This document shows, piece by piece, positions 57,877 to 64,000 of a stretch of DNA of 64,000 nt. A program made the position numbers and the translations under genes. The stretch covers positions 1 through 64,000 of the forward strand of contig SHZK01000012.1 of assembly GCA_009692305.1 (NCBI GenBank). Reading direction: 5' to 3'. The notes under the pieces were generated by a model. That model was not told where the DNA came from, did no database searches, and worked only from the letters and a program-made list of their open reading frames with translations. The stretch comes from Gammaproteobacteria bacterium (GTDB lineage: Bacteria; Pseudomonadota; Gammaproteobacteria; Pseudomonadales; Pseudohongiellaceae). Each line of letters begins with the position of its first letter. The first letter of the stretch is position 1.

Positions 57877-59388
57877 TTAATTCGGTACCGCTGCCAGTAA
57901 TTGGCGCGAATTCTCCAGCAATGTCTGCAGTGTTCCCGCAGACAAATCAAGAAACGGTTGCGGGTACATACCCATCCACACCAGCCCCAGCATCATCAAT
58001 CCGTAATACACCATCTCGCGCCGATCAAAATCCAGCAGCTGTGATTCATTGAATTGCGCGGTTCCGACTTCCGCGCGATAGGCGCCATGAAACACCCGCT
58101 GGATCACCCACAGTGAATAGACTGATGCGAGCACGAGACCCAGCGCAGCCGCAACCGTGGCCCATATGCTCGCCTGGAAGGCACCCAGCAATGCCAGGAA
58201 TTCCCCGATAAAATTACCCAGCCCCGGCATGCCCAGAGCGGCGATGGAAAAGAACAGAGCGACGGTAGCCATGCGCGGTACTTTTGCCAAAAACCCACCC
58301 ATCTGTGTCATATCGCGAGTATGGATGCGATGCTGCAAGCCCCCGGCAAACATGAACAATGCCGCGGCGCTGAGGCCATGGGCCAGCATGGTCATCACGG
58401 CGCCCTGCAGAGCCTGCTCATTCCACGCATACACTCCCAACAACACAAAGCCCATATGGCTCACGCTCGTGTAAGCGATAAGACGTTTGATATCGGTCTG
58501 GGCGAAAGCCACCTTGGCGCAGTATAGAATGCTGATCGCTGCCAATGTCATCGCCACCGGAGCAAACTGCATGGAAGCTTCTGGAAACAGGGGCACAGCG
58601 AAACGAATCAAACCATAGGCGCCAGTCTTCAGCAGTACACCAGCGAGGATTACACTGCCCGGGGTCGGCGCCTGGCTGTGCGCATCAGGTAACCAGGAAT
58701 GGAATGGCATGCTCGGCAACTTCGTCGTGAACGCAATGAAGAAACCGAGCATCACCAGCATCTCGAGTGGTCCAGTGGTATTTACCCGCAGCAGATCAAA
58801 GTAATCAAAACTGAAGAATCCGAATTGCTCATAATGAAAGTAGGCCAGCACCAGGATTGATACCAGCATCAGCAGTCCGCTCACTTGCGTAAAGATGAAA
58901 AACTTCATCGCGGCATAATTCTTGTTCTCATGCCCCCAGATCGCGATGATGAAATACATCGGAATAAGCATGACCTCCCAGAAGAAGAAGAACAGGAACA
59001 GATCCAGCGCGGTGAACACACCGACAACACCGGCGAGCGTCCACAACAAGTTGAAATAGAAGAAGCCGACGCGCTCGGTAATCTCATTCCAGGCCGAACC
59101 CACTGCAATGATCCCGAGAAAAGCTGTGAGGAGGAGCAGCAGTACACTGAGTCCATCAGCTGCCAGATGAAAGCCGATACCGAAGCGCGGCATCCAGGCT
59201 GCATTGATCGACGCGAGCCAGGCCGGATCAGGCGAATCCGTGGCTCCCAGCAGGGTCAGCATCACCAATAACTCAACGATCACCGTTACCAAGGCGACGA
59301 TACGCGGAAGTGCCGGATCGAAGATTTCAGACACCCAGGCCAGCAAACCGCCTATGAAGAGAATACTGATCAGCAGGACGAGAATCAC
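57877..59388 (-). CDS. nuoM: NADH-quinone oxidoreductase subunit M
   Basis: A complex I proton-pumping, Mrp-antiporter-like subunit. The protein of about 503 residues shows FFFWEVMLIPMYFIIAIWG with the conserved Glu, AFTTKLPSMPFHSWLPDAHSQAPTPGSVILAGVLLK with the conserved Lys, and DIKRLIAYTSVSHMGF. I chose GTG 59388, behind GGGAGT and overlapping the nuoL stop as GTGA. The frame open to 59526 adds non-homologous residues. Confidence 0.97.
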   Translation of the reverse strand: MILVLLISILFIGGLLAWVSEIFDPALPRIVALVTVIVELLVMLTLLGATDSPDPAWLASINAAWMPRFGIGFHLAADGLSVLLLLLTAFLGIIAVGSAWNEITERVGFFYFNLLWTLAGVVGVFTALDLFLFFFFWEVMLIPMYFIIAIWGHENKNYAAMKFFIFTQVSGLLMLVSILVLAYFHYEQFGFFSFDYFDLLRVNTTGPLEMLVMLGFFIAFTTKLPSMPFHSWLPDAHSQAPTPGSVILAGVLLKTGAYGLIRFAVPLFPEASMQFAPVAMTLAAISILYCAKVAFAQTDIKRLIAYTSVSHMGFVLLGVYAWNEQALQGAVMTMLAHGLSAAALFMFAGGLQHRIHTRDMTQMGGFLAKVPRMATVALFFSIAALGMPGLGNFIGEFLALLGAFQASIWATVAAALGLVLASVYSLWVIQRVFHGAYRAEVGTAQFNESQLLDFDRREMVYYGLMMLGLVWMGMYPQPFLDLSAGTLQTLLENSRQLLAAVPN

Positions 59389-61235
59389 AGCAGCACTCCC
59401 AAAAATACCAGCAGCAACAGACCACCGGCAACGCTGAGGGCATACCAATGCAGCGATCCCGTCTGCGATCGCACAACCAGTCCGTGGGCGGCACGGGTTA
59501 GCTCGACGATCAATGCGTAGAGCCAATCCACCAGGTCATTGCGATTGATTCGCGCCAGCCAGAGAAATGGTTTTACGAACAAGGTGTCATACAGCCGATC
59601 CATGCCCCAGCCACTGAACCAGAACTTGTGCAGCCCCTGTGCCAGGGACGACGCCATCAACTTCTCCACCGAAAACGTCTTGCTGACATAGAACAGATAA
59701 CTGACCCCGATGCCAAGCAATGGCACCACTATCATTATGCCGTGCAGCAGCGCGCTTACATGGTGCTCCACGTGCGCTTCGCCATGACTGAATACAGATT
59801 CAACCGGAATCGTGATCCAGCCGCCGAAGATCGAAAAAAACATTAAGATAAACAGTGGCGTTGCCATGCTGAAACCAGCGACTTCCTGCGCATCATGATG
59901 ACCCCTGCTCTCACCAAAGAACACGACAAACACCAGACGAAAACTATAGAGCCCGGTAAAAAATGCGCCGAGTACACCGCCAGCCCATAACCAGATACCG
60001 GGTCCTTCCAGCGCCAGTGCCGCCAGCAGGATTTCGTCCTTGCTAAAGTAACCGGAAGAAAATGGAAATGCCGCGAGCGCCAGGCTGCCAATCACGAAGG
60101 AATAGAAGGCCACCGGCAATTGCTTGCGTTTGCCGCCCATCTTGAAGATGTCGTGTTCATGATGCAGGCTCAGGATTACCGTACCAGCACCGAGGAATAA
60201 CAGCGCCTTGAAAAACGCATGGGTCATCAGGTGAAAGATAGCGGCAGACCAGGCGCCAACGCCGAGACCGAGAAACATGTAACCAATCTGGCTGATAGTG
60301 GAATAAGCCAGAATCCGCTTGATGTCATGCTGGGTCATCGCGGTAAAGCCAGCCATTAACAAAGTGGCCAGACCAATCCAGGCTACCAGCAGCTGTATGT
60401 CAGGCGCGAGTTCAAACAATACCTGGTTGCGCGCGATCAGATACACACCCGCCGTAACCATCGTCGCCGCATGAATCAGGGCGCTGATGGGTGTCGGGCC
60501 AGCCATGGCATCCGGCAGCCAGGTCTGTAGTGGCAATTGCGCCGACTTGCCAACGGCACCACCCAGCAGCAACAGCGATGCCAGCACCGCATAGTTGGAG
60601 CCGATCGCCCACTGCGCGTCAGCCGCGTGCAGCATGTCCTGGATATTGAGTGTGCCCAACTGGGAAAATAACAGAAACAGGCCGATCGCCATGGAGGTAT
60701 CGCCGACCCGGGTAACGACGAAGGCCTTGCGTGCCGCATAGCCATTCGCCGGTTTCTGGTACCAGAAACCAATCAGCAAGTAGCTGCACAGACCGACACC
60801 TTCCCAGCCGAGATACAGCAGCACCAGATTATCCGCCAGCACCAGCATCAGCATGGAAGCGACAAACAGGTTCATGTAAGCGAAGAAGCGACTATAGCTC
60901 GGATCATCCAGCATGAAGCCGGTTGAATACAGATGAATCAGGAAGCCCACTCCGGTAATGATCAGCATCATGACCAGTGACAGCCCGTCCAGATAAAAAG
61001 TAAAGCCAGGTGTGAACTCGCCTACCGACATCCAGCTCCACGCGGTGAACACAAACTGTTCGGCGCCGGAGTCGAGAAACTGGCTCGCAATCAGCGCGGC
61101 GACCAAAAAGACAAGGCCGATCGAACCGGCACCAATTATTGCCACCACCCGCTGCGGCAATTTGCCGGCAGTGAGCACCAGGCTCAGAAAACCGAGCAAG
61201 GGGAAAGTGGGTAATAACCAGATCAGTTCTAACAT
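59385..61235 (-). CDS. nuoL: NADH-quinone oxidoreductase subunit L
   Basis: The largest complex I antiporter-like subunit, with the long lateral helix that spans the membrane arm. The 616-residue protein has YLGWEGVGLCSYLLIGFWY, KSAQLPLQTWLPDAMAGPTPISALIHAATMVTAGVYL, HDIKRILAYSTISQIGYMF, and a C-terminal amphipathic helix and terminal membrane segment. It lies 10 bp after nuoK. Complete. Confidence 0.97.
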   Translation of the reverse strand: MLELIWLLPTFPLLGFLSLVLTAGKLPQRVVAIIGAGSIGLVFLVAALIASQFLDSGAEQFVFTAWSWMSVGEFTPGFTFYLDGLSLVMMLIITGVGFLIHLYSTGFMLDDPSYSRFFAYMNLFVASMLMLVLADNLVLLYLGWEGVGLCSYLLIGFWYQKPANGYAARKAFVVTRVGDTSMAIGLFLLFSQLGTLNIQDMLHAADAQWAIGSNYAVLASLLLLGGAVGKSAQLPLQTWLPDAMAGPTPISALIHAATMVTAGVYLIARNQVLFELAPDIQLLVAWIGLATLLMAGFTAMTQHDIKRILAYSTISQIGYMFLGLGVGAWSAAIFHLMTHAFFKALLFLGAGTVILSLHHEHDIFKMGGKRKQLPVAFYSFVIGSLALAAFPFSSGYFSKDEILLAALALEGPGIWLWAGGVLGAFFTGLYSFRLVFVVFFGESRGHHDAQEVAGFSMATPLFILMFFSIFGGWITIPVESVFSHGEAHVEHHVSALLHGIMIVVPLLGIGVSYLFYVSKTFSVEKLMASSLAQGLHKFWFSGWGMDRLYDTLFVKPFLWLARINRNDLVDWLYALIVELTRAAHGLVVRSQTGSLHWYALSVAGGLLLLVFLGVLL

Positions 61236-61245
61236 GGGGCTGCCG

Positions 61246-61557
61246 TTATCCTTTCATCTGACTGAGTACGTTGATGTCAGTGGTGTGAAAACGTCGATAC
61301 ATCTGGATGATGAGCCCTAAACCCACTGCGACCTCGGCAGCGGCCAGAGTCAGTATCATCAGAAACATAATCTGGCCGTCTGCATGGCCCCAGCGGGATG
61401 CGGCAACAATAAACGCCAGTCCGCTGGCATTGAGCATGACTTCAAGTGACATCAACACAAATACGATGTTGCGTCGCGTCAACACACCGATGAGCCCGAG
61501 GCAGAAAAGAATTCCTGCCAGCATCAAACCGTGTTCGATAGGTATGGTCTGCGGCAT
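61246..61557 (-). CDS. nuoK: NADH-quinone oxidoreductase subunit K
   Basis: A small complex I membrane subunit of 103 residues with three helices. The conserved membrane glutamates lie in [15 protein letters not shown] and [16 protein letters not shown], needed for proton transfer. Length is the family standard. It sits between nuoJ and nuoL, separated from nuoJ by 83 bp in which I see no other feature. Confidence 0.97.
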   Translation of the reverse strand: MPQTIPIEHGLMLAGILFCLGLIGVLTRRNIVFVLMSLEVMLNASGLAFIVAASRWGHADGQIMFLMILTLAAAEVAVGLGLIIQMYRRFHTTDINVLSQMKG

Positions 61558-61640
61558 GCTTTAATCAGTTCCTTGAATTTTCATTCAGGTCATACTCTGG
61601 ATGTTAAGTTCTCAATCAACTAATGACTCTTGTGCACTGC

Positions 61641-62123
61641 TTATTTCTTCGCCAGGTGGTAAGCCGACACGAGGCCCGCGAGCAACAGTATTGACGCCAG
61701 CTCCACCGCCAGCACGTAGGGTCCGAACAGCAAGCTACTGACCTGCATTACCCCGATTTCAGTCGGGACCAATTCAAACTCGTAATCCCGCAGCACATTC
61801 AGAAACTGAGCGAGCAATAAACCAGACATGATGGCTGGCGCAATGAATACGCGCCCCCCCATCCAGCTGCGCTCCTGATCAACACTGTGCTGCCCCATGT
61901 TGAGCATCATCATCACGAACAGAAACAACACCATGATTGCTCCGGCATACACGATTGCCTCAAGCACCGCGGCGAATGGCGCTCCCAGCAGAAAAAACAC
62001 GATCGCCACCGCCAGCAGTGACAGAATCAGGTAAATCAATCCGTGCACGATATTGTTTTGCAATACCATACATACGGTTGAGATAATGGCGATGGCAGCC
62101 GCCAAATAGAATAGTATGATCAT
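61641..62123 (-). CDS. nuoJ: NADH-quinone oxidoreductase subunit J
   Basis: A complex I membrane subunit of 160 residues with five hydrophobic helices. The conserved [17 protein letters not shown] helix contains the tyrosine and glycine that form the pi-bulge involved in coupling. ATG overlaps the nuoI stop. It is shorter at the C-terminus than E. coli NuoJ (184) but has all the core helices. Confidence 0.95.
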   Translation of the reverse strand: MIILFYLAAAIAIISTVCMVLQNNIVHGLIYLILSLLAVAIVFFLLGAPFAAVLEAIVYAGAIMVLFLFVMMMLNMGQHSVDQERSWMGGRVFIAPAIMSGLLLAQFLNVLRDYEFELVPTEIGVMQVSSLLFGPYVLAVELASILLLAGLVSAYHLAKK

Positions 62124-62659
62124 GGCAGTAAACTCTTCACGTTAACTGGTGGCGCCTCGTTCTGCGCCATCCCCTTGCCTTTGCCCTTGATTGCCATGCC
62201 TGCTACCCGATAAAAATTGTAGTCATGGTATTTCCCGGTACCATTAATCAGCAGGTCTTCTTTCTCCCACACCATATCTTGCCTGATATATTCCGCCATC
62301 TCGAAATCCGGAGTTAACTGAATCGCATTGGTAGGACAGGCTTCTTCGCAGAATCCACACATGATGCAACGAGAAAAATTTATACGAAAAAATTCCGGGT
62401 ACCAGCGTCCATCCTCGGTTTCGGCTTTCTGCAGGGCGATGCAATCCACCGGACAGGCGCAGGCACAAAGGTTGCACGCAACACAGCGTTCTTCCCCGTC
62501 CGGATCGCGGCTGAGGATGATGCGACCGCGCCAGCGCGGAAACATGTAGGGCTGCTCTTCCGGATATTCCACGGTGTCAGCTTTCACGAACGCGTGCATG
62601 AACACCTGATACAGTGTCTTCACCTGGCTCGTGAATGTGTCTTTAAACAAGCTCAACAT
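62120..62659 (-). CDS. nuoI: NADH-quinone oxidoreductase subunit I
   Basis: A peripheral-arm ferredoxin-like subunit that carries the N6a and N6b [4Fe-4S] clusters passing electrons to N2. The protein of about 179 residues has [15 protein letters not shown] near residue 60 and [12 protein letters not shown] near residue 100. It ends with NVKSLLP, like the E. coli protein. I chose ATG 62659 because it follows GGTGGAGA and aligns with the E. coli N-terminus. An ATG at 62719 overlapping the nuoH stop would add 20 residues not found in the family. Confidence 0.96.
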   Translation of the reverse strand: MLSLFKDTFTSQVKTLYQVFMHAFVKADTVEYPEEQPYMFPRWRGRIILSRDPDGEERCVACNLCACACPVDCIALQKAETEDGRWYPEFFRINFSRCIMCGFCEEACPTNAIQLTPDFEMAEYIRQDMVWEKEDLLINGTGKYHDYNFYRVAGMAIKGKGKGMAQNEAPPVNVKSLLP

Positions 62660-62715
62660 GATGGTCTCCACCAAATTTGTTGCATGTTTTTTTCCCTGAA
62701 TCGCCTTTTTCTGCA

Positions 62716-63669
62716 TCATTGCATACTCAAAATAATTGCGCCTGTAACCATGAGATTAAGCAGCGACAACGGTAATAACACGAGCCAGCCAAATGTCATG
62801 AGTTGGTCGTAGCGCGGACGAGGAATTGCCGCGCGCAGTAATATAAAGAACGCGATGAAGAGTGATGCCTTGATCACGAACCAGATGATCGGCGGCAGAA
62901 ACGGCCCCATCCAACCGCCGAAGAACAACACAGTTATCAATGAAGAAATCAGTACCAGCCCGAGATACTCACCGACAAAGAACATGCCGAATTTCATGCC
63001 CGAGTACTCAGTGTGGTAACCCGCCACAATCTCCTGCTCTGCTTCGGGAATATCGAACGGCAAGCGATGGCTTTCAGCAATGCCGGCAATGAGGAAAATT
63101 ACAAAGCCCACAAACTGGGGAATCACGTACCAGACGCCTTCCTGCGCAAGTACGATCTCGCGCAGATTGAAGCTGCCGGCAAGAGCCACCACACCCAGCA
63201 GTGATATACCCATAAATACTTCATAACTGACCATCTGTGCCGCTGCGCGCAGACTACCGAGCAAGGCATACTTGTTGTCCGAGGCCAAGCCGCCAAGCAT
63301 TACGCTGTAAGCACCAAGCGATGCCATCGCCAATACGAACAGCACACCAATGTTGGAGTCGATTACACCGACTCCGGGCGCAAACGGCACGACCGCAAAA
63401 CTGAGCAGGATCACGATCATGATCACGGTCGGTGCCAGCACGAAGCTGAGTTTGTCGGCGAACGGAGGCACCCAGTCCTCTTTTGTAAAAATCTTGATCA
63501 TGTCGGCGACGACCTGCAGCAAACCAAACGGACCCACGCGATTCGGCCCGAGACGTTCCTGCCACAGACTCAGCAGGCGACGTTCAACCCAGATCAACAT
63601 GGCAGCCACGATGATTACTGTGAACAGAATACTGCCAATACTCAGACCTGAGCCTACCTCAAACGTCAT
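62716..63669 (-). CDS. nuoH: NADH-quinone oxidoreductase subunit H
   Basis: A complex I membrane subunit forming the quinone chamber with NuoB and NuoD. The 317-residue protein has eight helices, [26 protein letters not shown] and [21 protein letters not shown] near the N-terminus, and the acidic [19 protein letters not shown] loop near residue 215 that lines the quinone tunnel. It lies 3 bp after nuoG. Complete. Confidence 0.97.
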   Translation of the reverse strand: MTFEVGSGLSIGSILFTVIIVAAMLIWVERRLLSLWQERLGPNRVGPFGLLQVVADMIKIFTKEDWVPPFADKLSFVLAPTVIMIVILLSFAVVPFAPGVGVIDSNIGVLFVLAMASLGAYSVMLGGLASDNKYALLGSLRAAAQMVSYEVFMGISLLGVVALAGSFNLREIVLAQEGVWYVIPQFVGFVIFLIAGIAESHRLPFDIPEAEQEIVAGYHTEYSGMKFGMFFVGEYLGLVLISSLITVLFFGGWMGPFLPPIIWFVIKASLFIAFFILLRAAIPRPRYDQLMTFGWLVLLPLSLLNLMVTGAIILSMQ

Positions 63670-63672
63670 AGA

Positions 63673-64000
63673 CTAATACCCTTCTTCATGGAGATCGCTG
63701 ACAATCAGGCCGCGCATGCCGCGTGCCGAATTGAAGCCCGTCTTGCTTAACTCAACCTGGGTCGGCAGGCTGAACTGATCGATCTCGTTAGCGCCGCAGT
63801 ACAAGGCGGCGGTGCCATCCTGCATTCTGCTGCGAATGCATACCGTGGCAGTAAATTTCGTGTCGGCGATAGCGACCTCGTCGCCCTGTGCGAGCCCACG
63901 GGACCTTGCGTCAGCAGGAGACAGACTTATATATGGTGCTGTCATGCGCTCCCTGATCGCGGGCGACCTGGCACTCAACTCGTCACTGCCAAATATTTGG
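63673..64000 (-). CDS. nuoG: NADH-quinone oxidoreductase subunit G, C-terminal part (runs off window)
   Basis: The last 108 residues of the complex I molybdopterin-type subunit NuoG. The frame is open to the window edge and begins QIFGSDELSARSPAI, which matches the NuoG C-terminal domain, followed by the MopB-like APYISLSPADARSRGLAQGDEVAI segment. The N-terminal iron-sulphur domains lie outside the window. Gene order nuoG-H-I-J-K-L-M-N on the minus strand is that of E. coli. Confidence 0.9.
   Translation of the reverse strand, partial: QIFGSDELSARSPAIRERMTAPYISLSPADARSRGLAQGDEVAIADTKFTATVCIRSRMQDGTAALYCGANEIDQFSLPTQVELSKTGFNSARGMRGLIVSDLHEEGY

Noticed and set aside
1..64000. CRISPR arrays, tRNA/rRNA genes, insertion sequences, prophage or defence islands
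   Set aside because: No spaced direct repeats, cloverleaf-like sequences in the gaps, transposase, integrase or phage genes were seen. Gene content is almost entirely core metabolism.

Overview
This 64 kb window is a stretch of ordinary gammaproteobacterial chromosome. Coding is dense, GC is roughly 50-55 %, and there are no rRNA or tRNA genes, insertion sequences, phage genes or CRISPR arrays. Gene order points to a Pseudomonadales/Cellvibrionales-like, possibly marine, gammaproteobacterium: asd-fimV-truA-trpF-trpB-trpA-accD-folC-(SPOR)-cvpA-purF, gpsA-DUF4389-sixA-DUF4892, nagZ/lexA/topA, a 180-kDa-type NAD-glutamate dehydrogenase, and a nuoG-N block in E. coli order. This placement is inferred from synteny and protein family, not from a search.

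Layout: (1) 0.2-8.3 kb: a DUF1285 gene, then mnmH (tRNA 2-selenouridine synthase) followed by an AddB-like nuclease with a probable Fe-S cluster and an AddA/UvrD-like helicase-nuclease. (2) 8.3-16.5 kb: hpt-nagZ, a small DUF6763-like gene, lexA with a textbook LexA box on its promoter, topA with a clear sigma-70 promoter, ilvE and tatD. The topA-ilvE gap holds an orphan plus-strand intrinsic terminator and a long palindrome. (3) 16.7-23.9 kb: a membrane-anchored M15 peptidase; gdhB, pyrD and a glutaredoxin on the minus strand. (4) 24.1-31.6 kb: an intact MoxR-DUF58-DUF4381-VWA-VWA/TPR-BatD operon, then a SUI1/YciH gene. (5) 31.6-35.7 kb: a second, paralogous MoxR-DUF58-TgpA operon that is broken. 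It has three in-frame stops, each explained by one C:G to T:A transition at a family-conserved Gln or Trp, and a frameshift in a G8 tract. (6) 35.8-51.8 kb: purine, folate, fatty-acid, tryptophan, leucine, lysine/threonine and aromatic biosynthesis genes with truA, fimV and prmB. (7) 51.9-56.3 kb: folE, a DUF4892/OmpA-like lipid-envelope-type protein, sixA, DUF4389, gpsA, and an orphan rnfG-like gene interrupted by TAG. (8) 56.4-64.0 kb: nuoN-nuoG (complex I), with nuoG cut by the window edge.

Translational coupling is extensive (ATGA, GTGA and TTGA stop/start overlaps), and several genes start with TTG or GTG. The main unusual signals are the degenerating second MoxR/TgpA operon beside an intact MoxR/Bat operon, the interrupted rnfG-like gene, and the possible small RNA between topA and ilvE. 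I found no clearly new biological system; the rest is core metabolism.
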